A stretch of DNA of 49,576 nucleotides from Phycisphaerae bacterium (lineage in GTDB: Bacteria; Planctomycetota; Phycisphaerae; Sedimentisphaerales; SG8-4): contig JAUVYQ010000002.1 in the NCBI GenBank assembly GCA_030603035.1, forward strand, positions 1 through 49,576, read 5' to 3'. The notes below the pieces were generated by a model. The model was not told where the DNA came from. It saw only the letters and a list, made by a program, of their open reading frames with translations, and ran no database searches. Positions within the stretch are counted from its first letter, which is position 1; each line of letters begins with the position of its first letter. Below are positions 39,959 to 47,702 of this stretch, piece after piece. The translations under genes were made by a program, and so were the position numbers.

Positions 39959-40002
39959 TACTTTGCGGACTCTGCGGTAAAAAATAAGAAGGAAAAGGCA
40001 AA

Positions 40003-41019
40003 ATGCCCGAAAATATAACAGTTTCGTCTGCACCGCATATCAGCAAGCCGCTTTCTACCCGCAGTGTTATGATAGATGTCATAATCGGCTTGGTTCCTGC
40101 TATGGCGGCAGCCGGCTATTACTTCCGCATCTATGCGCTCATCCTTATTGGCACGTGTGTCATTTCGGCAGTGGCGACCGAATGGCTTTGCAATCTAATC
40201 CGCAAAAAGCCCAACTCCCTCGGCGACCTCAGTGCGTTGGTTACCGGCATAATCCTTGCGCTGTCTCTTCCGCCGAGCTTGCCTGTCTGGGCAGCGGTAA
40301 TCGGCAGCGTTTTCGCCGTCGCAATCGGCAAAATGGTTTTCGGCGGGCTCGGCGCCAATATCTTCAACCCTGCTATGGTCGGCAGAGCATTTTTGACGGC
40401 GTCTTTCGGTATGATGATGACAAGCTGGACGGTCCCGGCCACAATCGATGCTGCAATGCCAAAAATCGCCCCGGAAAATATGGTCCACGCAAGGACGCAG
40501 GCAACGCCACTGTGGTGGAGTAAGAAGGCCATAAAAGACAAAAATGGAGCTAAAATCTATGACGAACAGCTATTTGCAGCTACGTTCACGGGCGAGGTGG
40601 GCGGCTGTCTGGGCGAAACGAGTGTAATTGCACTGTTAATCGGCGGCCTTTATTTATTGATAAGACGAACGATAAACTTTCATATCCCGTTAGCTGTTTT
40701 GCTCTCTGCCTTTATCTTTGCTACGATTGCCTATCTTATTGATTCCGACGCCTACGTCCAGCCGGTCTTCCACTTGACCGGCGGGGCAATGTTGCTATGT
40801 GTCTTTTTTATTGCTACCGACCCCGTTACCGCCCCTTTGACGACTAAAGGAATGTGGATTTTCGGAATCGGGATAGGAACAATAACGATGCTTATAAGAA
40901 TTGTCGGAGAATATCCGGAAGGCGTAATGTACGCTGTTCTTTTAATGAACGCCGTAACGCCCCTGATTGACAGGTTCTGCAAACTGGTTCCGGCAGGAGG
41001 AAAACCAGGTGTGAAATAA
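40003..41019 (+). CDS. rnfD: Rnf complex subunit RnfD
   Basis: 338-residue membrane flavoprotein of the ion-pumping Rnf complex. Many membrane helices: SVMIDVIIGLVPAMAAAGYY, GDLSALVTGIILALSLPPSL, GGLGANIFNPAMVGRAFLTA near residue 115. The FMN-threonine region reads RTQATPLWW near 165, in place of the usual SGATPL. The C-terminus has GAMLLCVFFIATDPVTAP, diagnostic of RnfD/NqrB. The covalent FMN would be added by ApbE, encoded 4 kb downstream. AAGGAAAAGG precedes ATG 40003. Confidence 0.95.
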   Translation: MPENITVSSAPHISKPLSTRSVMIDVIIGLVPAMAAAGYYFRIYALILIGTCVISAVATEWLCNLIRKKPNSLGDLSALVTGIILALSLPPSLPVWAAVIGSVFAVAIGKMVFGGLGANIFNPAMVGRAFLTASFGMMMTSWTVPATIDAAMPKIAPENMVHARTQATPLWWSKKAIKDKNGAKIYDEQLFAATFTGEVGGCLGETSVIALLIGGLYLLIRRTINFHIPLAVLLSAFIFATIAYLIDSDAYVQPVFHLTGGAMLLCVFFIATDPVTAPLTTKGMWIFGIGIGTITMLIRIVGEYPEGVMYAVLLMNAVTPLIDRFCKLVPAGGKPGVK

Positions 41020-41037
41020 ATTAGGTTATCAGGAGAT

Positions 41038-41108
41038 CAGGATACCAGGATGCAGGATACCAGGATGCAGGATACCGGGATGCAGGATACCGGGATGCAG
41101 GATATCAG
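41038..41108. repeat. 15-bp tandem repeat between rnfD and rnfG
   Basis: About four GGATACCAGGATGCA units with single-base changes, then degenerate CAGGATATCAGGGGATCAGG. The complement of this word fills 29627-29722. It is a true spacer; 41020-41137 has no gene. Confidence 0.8.
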
Positions 41109-41164
41109 GGGATCAGGAAATCAGGTAGTTCGTAACGTTGCGCCTTTGTGGCAAAAGAGGTTTT

Positions 41165-41788
41165 ATGATGATAAAGATAAAACATTTTATCCAGCAAAGC
41201 TGGCTGCTGATTATTTCGTCATTCTTCTTCGGCCTGCTGATAGCGGTGACTAACGCCGGCCTGGATGAGAGAATAAAGCAGAACGAGAAGGACAAACTCA
41301 ATAACCTAATGAAAGCGCTCGTTACTGATGCCAATGACTTCAAGATAGAGATACAAGGTGTCCAGATACCCGGCAAAAGGGGTAGGGTAACTGAGACGGA
41401 TATTTACAAGGTCCTTGATGATGACGGGAACATCATCGGCTTTGCATTTGTTGCAGCCGGGGCCGGCTTTCAGGACAAGATTAAACTTGTGATTGCTGTT
41501 GACCGCAAATGTGAGAAGTTTTTTGGTTTTGAGGTTCTATCGAGCAATGAGACACCCGGGTTTGGAAGCAAGATTAAAGAAGAGTTTTTTAGCGAGCAAT
41601 TCAAAGAGGCCCCGTTCGGAAAACTTGACATTGAAAAAGCTGGTAATGCCGAAGATATAGACTCTCAAATAGTAGCAATCACGGGGGCCACTGTAAGCAG
41701 TGAGGCAGTAATTAAAATATTCAATAAATATACTGATAAGATAAAAGCACGGTTGCAAAGAGAAGGGCTGATTGGCAATGGCAAGTGA
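41165..41788 (+). CDS. rnfG: Rnf complex subunit RnfG
   Basis: About 207 residues. One N-terminal membrane anchor (QQSWLLIISSFFFGLLIAVT) then the FMN-binding domain: ETPGFGSKI near residue 130 and the flavinylation motif ITGATVSSEAV near 178, where Thr carries covalent FMN. Electron carrier between RnfD and the other subunits, on the outer face. AGAGG upstream fits ATG 41165 (a second ATG follows at once). The stop overlaps the start of rnfE. Confidence 0.93.
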   Translation: MMIKIKHFIQQSWLLIISSFFFGLLIAVTNAGLDERIKQNEKDKLNNLMKALVTDANDFKIEIQGVQIPGKRGRVTETDIYKVLDDDGNIIGFAFVAAGAGFQDKIKLVIAVDRKCEKFFGFEVLSSNETPGFGSKIKEEFFSEQFKEAPFGKLDIEKAGNAEDIDSQIVAITGATVSSEAVIKIFNKYTDKIKARLQREGLIGNGK

Positions 41789-42413
41789 CAGACAAGCTGA
41801 CGCCGGTCTTTATAAGCAAACGCTTCTGGCTGGATTGTGGCGTGAAAATCCGGTCTTTCGGCTGCTATTAGGGATGTGTCCGACGTTAGCGGTTACCGCC
41901 GCGGTCAAGCCGGCTTTGACTATGGGTCTTAGTGTCATCTTTGTATTACTGTGCAGCAACATCGTGGTCAGCCTGATGCGTAATTTTCTCAAGCCGCATC
42001 TGCGAATCCTGATGTTCACGCTTACGATAGCAACATTTGTTACTATAGCCGATTTGTTCTTGAAGGCGTTTGTGCCGATGATGAGTGAAAGACTTGGCCC
42101 GTATGTCCCATTGATTATTGTCAACTGCATTATCATTTGCCGAGCTGAGGCCTGTGCCAGTAAGAACGGCCTCGTCGTAAGTGTTATTGATGCACTGGGA
42201 ATGGGCGTCGGTTTTACACTTACATTATGCATTTTAGCGGGTGTGCGGGAACTGCTCTCGACAGGTACAATATTGGAGATTCAGATATTCGCTCTGGCAG
42301 AAAAAGGCGGTTGGTTTGTGCCGTGGGCTGCGATGAGTATGCCGGTGGGAGCATTTATAACTTTAGGGCTGCTGTTAGGCCTGGTGAACGCGGTCAGCAA
42401 AAGAAAAAGTTAA
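41778..42413 (+). CDS. rnfE: Rnf complex subunit RnfE
   Basis: 211 residues, six predicted membrane helices. ENPVFRLLLGMCPTLAVTAA near the N-terminus and IIVNCIIICRAEACASKNGL in the middle, both with the conserved cysteines that bind a 2Fe-2S cluster between RnfA and RnfE. GMGVGFTLTLCILAGVREL and the GAFITLGLLLGLVN end complete the family pattern. ATG 41778 overlaps the rnfG stop. Confidence 0.95.
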   Translation: MASDRQADAGLYKQTLLAGLWRENPVFRLLLGMCPTLAVTAAVKPALTMGLSVIFVLLCSNIVVSLMRNFLKPHLRILMFTLTIATFVTIADLFLKAFVPMMSERLGPYVPLIIVNCIIICRAEACASKNGLVVSVIDALGMGVGFTLTLCILAGVRELLSTGTILEIQIFALAEKGGWFVPWAAMSMPVGAFITLGLLLGLVNAVSKRKS

Positions 42414-42425
42414 AAGGAAAGATTT

Positions 42426-43016
42426 ATGGATACGCTTAACATTTTAATTATGGGCTTTATATCAATCGTCATAGTCAATAACCTTGTCTTCACGAAGTTT
42501 CTCGGCATCTGTCCCTACCTCGGTGTATCGGGCAGAATCGATATGGCCTTCGGTATGGGAATGGCGGTAACGTTCGTTGTAACCCTCAGCGGGACGCTAA
42601 CGTGGATGATTGACCATTGGGTTTTAATGAAACTCGGCCTGGAGGTCACGCGATACGTCTGCTTCATACTGGTTATCGCCGGTGCCGTTCAGCTTGTCGA
42701 AATGTATGTGCGAAAGTTTTTCCCTGCACTGTACGAAAGCTTCGGCATATTCCTGCCGCTGATTACCACAAACTGTGCGATTTTAGGATTGTGCCTGTTT
42801 ATAAACCTCTGGGAGATTGACAACCTGCTGGAAGCGGTGGTCCTCAGCTTTGGCGGCGGCATCGGCTTTACTATGGCCATCTGCATTATGGCGGGTATCC
42901 GGGAAAATCTAAATCTGGCCGACGTGCCGGACTGCCTTAAGGGCGCGCCGATTACACTTATTACGGCAGGGATACTTGCCCTGGCATTTATGGGTTTTGC
43001 AGGAATGATAAGATGA
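42426..43016 (+). CDS. rnfA: Rnf complex subunit RnfA
   Basis: 196 residues, six membrane helices, homologous to RnfE and inserted in opposite orientation. VNNLVFTKFLGICPYLGVSG near residue 20 and PLITTNCAILGLCLFINLWE near 110 carry the paired cysteines of the shared cluster; GIGFTMAICIMAGIRENLNL follows. Normal family length. Starts 12 bases after rnfE, with AAAGGAAAG upstream. Confidence 0.96.
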   Translation: MDTLNILIMGFISIVIVNNLVFTKFLGICPYLGVSGRIDMAFGMGMAVTFVVTLSGTLTWMIDHWVLMKLGLEVTRYVCFILVIAGAVQLVEMYVRKFFPALYESFGIFLPLITTNCAILGLCLFINLWEIDNLLEAVVLSFGGGIGFTMAICIMAGIRENLNLADVPDCLKGAPITLITAGILALAFMGFAGMIR

Positions 43017-43018
43017 CA

Positions 43019-43133
43019 AAAACCCAAAACTTAAAATGAAAAACGCAAAACCAAAATTTAAAACTTAAAATTAAATAGGTTTTGAATTTTGAATTATGGT
43101 TTTCAATTTTTAGCTTTAAGTTTTTAGTTTTAC
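43019..43133. repeat. Inverted AAAACTTAAAA word array between rnfA and rnfB
   Basis: Left arm: CCCAAAACTTAAAATG, AACGCAAAACCAAAATTTAA, AACTTAAAATT. Right arm: TTTTGAATTTTGAATTATGG, TTTTCAATTTTTAGC, TTTAAGTTTTTAGTTTT. The arms are mutual inverses, so the mRNA could form a long AU hairpin. The array interrupts the operon spacing. Confidence 0.7.
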
Positions 43134-43134
43134 A

Positions 43135-44010
43135 ATGATTTTAGCTGATATTTATCAATTGTGGCATGGGGCGTGGCCGGCCGGGGTGACGATGGTGGCT
43201 CTGGGCAGCGGCTTTGCGGTGGCGCTTTTGATAGCAAGTGAAAAACTCAAGGTCAAGATTGACCCGAAAATAGAGCAAATCCACGAGGCCCTGCCGCACC
43301 TCGACTGCGGCGCCTGCGGTTTCGCCGGATGCAGCTCTTATGCCAGGGCGGTTCTGGAAAAGCCCGAGCTGATAGGAAAATGCGCACCGGGCGGGCCGGA
43401 AACGTCAGAGGCAATCGCGGAAATATTGAGCCTGCAAATCAGTAATTCAGGCGCCCTCAAAAGGCCAATCGTGCACTGCCGTGCTCACGCCGACGATAAA
43501 ACCTACTACGGAAAATATCAAGGCATACCAACCTGCACAGCCGCAAACGTATTAGCTAACGTCCAGGCCTGCAAATTCGGCTGCCTGGGCTTCGGCGACT
43601 GCCGGTCGGCCTGCAAGTTCGACGCCCTTGACGTTGTTGACGGCCTGGCCGCCGTTGACTATGAGAAGTGTACCGGCTGCGGCGCCTGCGCAAAGGCCTG
43701 TCCACGCAATCTAATTGAAATGGTCCCCTTCGGTTGCGAAAATATGATGACGGTTGCCTGCAGCAGTAAAGAGGCCGGCAAGACGACACGACAAATGTGC
43801 AAAGTCGGCTGTATCGGCTGCGGTATCTGTGCCAAAGAAACCGAGCAATTCAGAGTTGAATATAATTTAGCCCGGCTGGATTACGAAAAATACCAGCCCA
43901 CCGAGCAAACCGAAACTGCTATGAACAAATGCCCAACGAAGGTGATTATCTACGTCGGCAAAACCGCCCCGGCCGCAAGAGAACCGACGCAAAAAGCCGT
44001 AAGCGCTTGA
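43135..44010 (+). CDS. rnfB: Rnf complex subunit RnfB
   Basis: 291-residue ferredoxin-like subunit that accepts electrons from reduced ferredoxin. One N-terminal helix (TMVALGSGFAVALLIASEKL), the four-Cys domain HLDCGACGFAGCSSYARAVL near residue 60, then CKFGCLGFGDCRSACKFDAL, CTGCGACAKACPRNLIEM, and CKVGCIGCGICAKE near 225. The order and number of Fe-S motifs match RnfB. Ends the operon: a clear terminator follows. Confidence 0.95.
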   Translation: MILADIYQLWHGAWPAGVTMVALGSGFAVALLIASEKLKVKIDPKIEQIHEALPHLDCGACGFAGCSSYARAVLEKPELIGKCAPGGPETSEAIAEILSLQISNSGALKRPIVHCRAHADDKTYYGKYQGIPTCTAANVLANVQACKFGCLGFGDCRSACKFDALDVVDGLAAVDYEKCTGCGACAKACPRNLIEMVPFGCENMMTVACSSKEAGKTTRQMCKVGCIGCGICAKETEQFRVEYNLARLDYEKYQPTEQTETAMNKCPTKVIIYVGKTAPAAREPTQKAVSA

Positions 44011-44075
44011 ACACAACGCAACACGAATATTGGCCACAGAGAACCCAAAGACTCTAAATTAAAACTTTCAAGTTT

Positions 44076-44106
44076 GGCCGTGAGTTTAGCGCTCGCGGCC
44101 TTTTTT
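44076..44106 (+). terminator. Rho-independent terminator of the rnf operon
   Basis: GGCCGTGAG (44076-44084) pairs with CTCGCGGCC (44092-44100) apart from one T-G, followed by six T. Confidence 0.8.
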
Positions 44107-44107
44107 G

Positions 44108-44137
44108 TTGGCATATCAAGGCAAATTCTGGTAGAAT
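44108..44137 (+). promoter_or_regulatory. Putative hicB promoter
   Basis: TTGGCA 44108-44113, 18 bases, TAGAAT 44132-44137; directly after the rnf terminator. Confidence 0.5.
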
Positions 44138-44187
44138 ACATTTACATATTATGAACCCTTTGCTTTATAAAAGCGAAAGGAATAAAA

Positions 44188-44397
44188 ATGAAAAGGTTCT
44201 TTACCCTTGAATACTGGCAAGATGATGCTTGGTTTGTCGGCAAATTAAAGGAAATTCCGGGTGTCTTTAGCCAGGGCAAAACCCTCGAAGAACTAAAGGA
44301 AAACATAGTCGATGCTTATCGTATGATGCTTGAGGAGTATGATATCGCTGATAAACACGCGGGCACAAAATCCACAGAACTGGGGGTCGAGGTTTGA
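44188..44397 (+). CDS. hicB: HicB-like antitoxin
   Basis: 69 residues: FFTLEYWQDDAWFVGKLKEI, PGVFSQGKTLEELKENIVDA and YRMMLEEYD. This is the HicB N-terminal RNase H-like fold, with the PGVFSQGKTLEEL motif; no C-terminal DNA-binding domain is present. It would neutralise the HicA toxin, whose frameshifted gene overlaps its 3' end. GAAAGGAATAAAA upstream gives a good ribosome site. Gene order hicB-hicA is known. Confidence 0.8.
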   Translation: MKRFFTLEYWQDDAWFVGKLKEIPGVFSQGKTLEELKENIVDAYRMMLEEYDIADKHAGTKSTELGVEV

Positions 44398-44569
44398 AAC
44401 GAAGTGCCCTGATAAAAGACCTTGTTAAAAACGCCTGTTTCTGAAGCGGCACGGTGGTAAGCACGACATCTATGCAAATCCCAGAAACGGCAAGCAGGCA
44501 CCTGTTCCAAGACACGCTGAGATAAAAAACTCGCTGGTTCGTCTGATCAAAAAGCAACTCTCAATATAA
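44394..44569 (+). pseudogene. hicA: HicA-type mRNA interferase toxin, frameshifted
   Basis: TTG 44394 overlaps the hicB stop and gives LKRSALIKDLVKNACF, the normal HicA N-terminus, then hits TGA at 44442. Shifting by one base restores LKRHGGKHDIYANPRNGKQA then PVPRHAEIKNSLVRLIKKQL, including the catalytic His in GGKH. A single lost base in TGTTTCTGAAG explains it. So the toxin is likely inactive while the antitoxin remains, unless the base is a sequencing error. Confidence 0.8.
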
Positions 44570-44614
44570 TCGTTCAGCAGAATCTGCTGCGGTGATGCGA
44601 TACCACAGCTTTGG

Positions 44615-45655
44615 TCATTCTACGTATTTCTCTGCCCCTTTAGTTTTTATAAGCTCATAGTTCGGCTGCGGGGAAATTAAAATCGCCTCGGTATCCGGTA
44701 TTGTCTCGATTAAGGCAAGGCCCTTTTCAGCGCCCATCACGCTGACCGCCGTTGCCAGAGCATCAGCATCCGTTGCACTGTTTGCGATAATGGTTACGCT
44801 TGACAAACCCTGTGCACCTGCTGCCGTCTTACGGTCTATAATGTGGCTGTGCCGTTTGCCCCCGATTAAAATAAACTGCTGATAATCACCACTGGTTGCA
44901 ACTGCTCGGTCAACTAATTTCAGCTTCAACAAAAGCCCACCGCCACCGATGCCCTCTACGGCTGTGTTCGGGGCCTGCAATCCCACCAGCCAGCTATCCT
45001 TTCGGCCAGCAGGAACACCAAAGCACCGGACATCGCCGCCAATCTCAGCCATTCCGCCGGCAGCCCCGCGTTTTTGCATCGCTTCAATTGCTCTATCAAT
45101 TGCGTATCCTTTTGCTATCGCGCCCAAATCAATTCTCATACCCTCTACCGCAAACCGTACGCTCATTTCGTTCGCATCGAGTATAAGTTTTTCATAGCCG
45201 ACCCTGGAGCGGGCTTCTCGCAGCTCAGCATCGCTCGGTGTCGAATTCGCTTCGGCTGCTGAACGCCAGAGGTCCACTAATGGCCCAACCGTAACATCAA
45301 ACGCACCGCCGGTAAGCTTGCTGAACTCAACGCTTCTTTGCAAAACTTCGTATGTTGACCTGCTGACTTTGACTGCTCTCTCAAAACCGTCCCGGTTCAC
45401 CTCGCTTATTTCCGAATCGCTCTTGTAGTCGCTCATCAGCTCGTCAACCTTCTGGATTTCCGCAAGAGCAGCGTCAATACATTTCTTAGCTGTGGTCGAA
45501 TCCGCCGCAACGGCAACGACGCGGGTGAACGTTCCCATAACCAGCCGATGGCCGCTGTCGGCCTCGACCTGACCTTTGGACCAAAAATACAATGCCACAA
45601 TCAAACAAAGGCCAACAATGATTCCAATAGCAATCCGAACATTTTGCTTATTCAT
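44615..45655 (-). CDS. apbE: FAD:protein FMN transferase ApbE
   Basis: 346 residues. ApbE moves FMN from FAD onto Thr of flavoproteins, here most likely RnfD and RnfG. N-terminal anchor VRIAIGIIVGLCLIVALYFW; then VMGTFTRVVAVA, LMSDYKSDSEISEVNR, FDVTVGPLVDLW, MRIDLGAIAKGYAIDRAIEA, the AEIGGDVRCFG motif near residue 205, ATSGDYQQFI, and the metal-site region NSATDADALATAVSVMG. Outer-face enzyme. I take ATG 45655; the longer frame from 45724 is AT-rich and repeat-like. Confidence 0.95.
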   Translation of the reverse strand: MNKQNVRIAIGIIVGLCLIVALYFWSKGQVEADSGHRLVMGTFTRVVAVAADSTTAKKCIDAALAEIQKVDELMSDYKSDSEISEVNRDGFERAVKVSRSTYEVLQRSVEFSKLTGGAFDVTVGPLVDLWRSAAEANSTPSDAELREARSRVGYEKLILDANEMSVRFAVEGMRIDLGAIAKGYAIDRAIEAMQKRGAAGGMAEIGGDVRCFGVPAGRKDSWLVGLQAPNTAVEGIGGGGLLLKLKLVDRAVATSGDYQQFILIGGKRHSHIIDRKTAAGAQGLSSVTIIANSATDADALATAVSVMGAEKGLALIETIPDTEAILISPQPNYELIKTKGAEKYVE

Positions 45656-45742
45656 AAAAAACCTTTCCACAGCAAGATTTGATAATTGATACTCGAACAA
45701 TAATAAATAGAAAGTAGTCAACAATCAATTTATAATGCCGTT

Positions 45743-47650
45743 GTGAATAAAAGAGAAGTAACAATATTGGCCGAGCGGGTTGAGCGAGAGTTTCTGCCGT
45801 TTGTTCGCAGGCCCGGCAGATACATCGGCGGCGAGATAAACCAAATCAAAAAAGACCTTACGCAATGCAGCCTCACGGTCGCACTGTGCTTTCCGGATAT
45901 TTACGAAGTGGCGATGTCCTATACAGGCCTGGCGATTATCTACGATATTCTCAACAAAATCGACGGTGTGGGCGCTGAACGAGTTTTTGCGCCCTGGATT
46001 GATGCTGAAAAAGTTCTGCGCGAGAAAAAAATCCCGCTATTTAGTCTCGAATCCAGAGCGGCGCTAAAAAGTTTTGACATTGTCGGCTTTAGCTTAACCA
46101 GCGAGCTTTGCTATAGCAACGTGCTTAATATGCTCGACCTGGCTCACCTGAATATCCGCAGCGCTGCTCGGGACGAAAACGAGCCATTGGTAATCGCGGG
46201 CGGCGGTATGGCAAACTGCTGCGAACCTATGGCTGAGTTCATCGACCTGTTCGTGCTCGGCGAAGGCGAAGAAGCTGTAGTTGAGCTGATAGAATTGGTC
46301 AAAGCCCACAAAAAAGCCGGTGCAACAAAAAAAGAAATCCTGCTCAACGTCGCTAAAAAATTCGACTGGGCTTATGTCCCTGTCCTTTACACGGGACACG
46401 GGGCACGGGGTACGACGCCCAAGCGACGAAACGCTGTTGTCGAAGATTTTGAAAACGCTGCCGCTGTGCTTCGGCCGATAGTGCCGTTTACCCAGGCCGT
46501 TCATGAACGAGTCAGCGTTGAGATTATGCGCGGCTGTCCCGGCCGATGCAGATTTTGCCAGGCGAGCTTTTGCAGAAGGCCCGTTCGCTGCCGCAGCGTC
46601 GAAAAAATTACGAGTTTAGCAAAGGCCTGTTACACAGCAAGCGGATTCGATACGGTCGGGCTGCTGAGTTTATCAACCGCCGATTATCCGAATCTCGAAG
46701 AGTTGGTTGCCGGTCTTCGGGCATATTTTCAAGACAAGTATGTCGGCCTGTCACTGCCGAGCTTGCGGGTCGACAAACACCTGAAGCTGCTGCCATTATT
46801 GCTAACTTCGGTGAGAAAAAGCGGCCTGACAATTGCCGTTGAAGCAGCCAGCGAAAGATTAAGACAGATTATCAACAAGCCATTAAAAGACGAAGATTTG
46901 TTTGCCGGTGTGGAGGCGGCTTACCAGGCCGGCTGGCAAAAATTAAAACTCTACTTTATGGTCGGTCTGCCAGGTGAGACGCAGCAGGATATAAAACAGA
47001 TTGTAGAGCTATCATTTCAATTAGCAAAACTACGCAAGAAAATTGACCCCGTTAGAAATTCGAGAACGAGGGATATGGGAGAAAAGGGGAAGATTTCTAA
47101 CGGGGTTGCCGGCAAAACAGCCAGAATCAACATTACCATAAGCTGGCTTGTGCCCAAGCCGCATACGCCGTTCGGCTGGCTCGGACAAAAGCCAACAGTC
47201 TATTTCGAGCAGGCAAAACAGTTAATACTCGAAGAGAAACGAAAACTTCACGCAAAATTCCTCCAGTTTAAGTTCCACGATATAAACCGCAGCGTTTTAG
47301 AGTCGGCAATAGGCCGGGGTGACAGGCGCTTATGTGACGTTATCGAGGCGGCCTGGCAAGAGGGGGCAAGGTTCGATTTGTGGGACGAGTGTTTTGGATT
47401 CGAGATATGGCGGGGAGCATTTAAGAAATTTGGATTGGATTTGGAAAGTCTCGCACAAAAAGAATTTGAGCAAGATGCGATTTTACCGTGGGAGCATTTA
47501 GGTGGGCCTGGGAAGAAGTATTTGCTGGGACACCTTGATGAAGCAAAAGCACGAAGTACGAAATCCGAAACAAAGCGTTTTGAACACTTGAAAATCCGGT
47601 TTTTGCAGTATATATTTCTTGCAGCGGTTTTTATTAATAATCAATGTTAA
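45743..47650 (+). CDS. TIGR03960-like B12-binding-type radical SAM protein with in-frame palindromic element
   Basis: 635 residues. Start LPFVRRPGRYIGGEINQIKK is typical of TIGR03960 proteins. N-terminal B12-binding-like fold (SLTSELCYSNVLNMLDLAHL, EFIDLFVLGEGEEAVVELIE), then the radical SAM core with CPGRCRFCQ near residue 270, LYFMVGLPGETQQDIKQ and ISWLVPKPHTPFGW. Family members are often fused or adjacent to a DUF2344 protein; function is unproven. Between KLRKKI and ARINITISW the sequence DPVRNSRTRDMGEKGKISNG is an insertion encoded by 47047-47105. The C-terminus (ARSTKSETKR) also runs into word repeats. GTG start; weak ribosome site. Confidence 0.85.
   Translation: MNKREVTILAERVEREFLPFVRRPGRYIGGEINQIKKDLTQCSLTVALCFPDIYEVAMSYTGLAIIYDILNKIDGVGAERVFAPWIDAEKVLREKKIPLFSLESRAALKSFDIVGFSLTSELCYSNVLNMLDLAHLNIRSAARDENEPLVIAGGGMANCCEPMAEFIDLFVLGEGEEAVVELIELVKAHKKAGATKKEILLNVAKKFDWAYVPVLYTGHGARGTTPKRRNAVVEDFENAAAVLRPIVPFTQAVHERVSVEIMRGCPGRCRFCQASFCRRPVRCRSVEKITSLAKACYTASGFDTVGLLSLSTADYPNLEELVAGLRAYFQDKYVGLSLPSLRVDKHLKLLPLLLTSVRKSGLTIAVEAASERLRQIINKPLKDEDLFAGVEAAYQAGWQKLKLYFMVGLPGETQQDIKQIVELSFQLAKLRKKIDPVRNSRTRDMGEKGKISNGVAGKTARINITISWLVPKPHTPFGWLGQKPTVYFEQAKQLILEEKRKLHAKFLQFKFHDINRSVLESAIGRGDRRLCDVIEAAWQEGARFDLWDECFGFEIWRGAFKKFGLDLESLAQKEFEQDAILPWEHLGGPGKKYLLGHLDEAKARSTKSETKRFEHLKIRFLQYIFLAAVFINNQC
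47047..47105. repeat. In-frame palindromic element in the radical SAM gene
   Basis: Perfect 13-bp inverted arms: CCCCGTTAGAAAT 47047-47059 and ATTTCTAACGGGG 47093-47105. Read PVRN...SNGV in the same frame as in rnfC. The two insertion points are in unrelated proteins. Confidence 0.88.
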
Positions 47651-47702
47651 AAGGATAAAGCAGTATGACAAAATACGCTAACTTGATTCCTCTCAATAAG
47701 AA

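Noticed and set aside
41038..41125. CRISPR array
   Set aside because: Contiguous 15-bp units with no unique spacers, and no cas genes.
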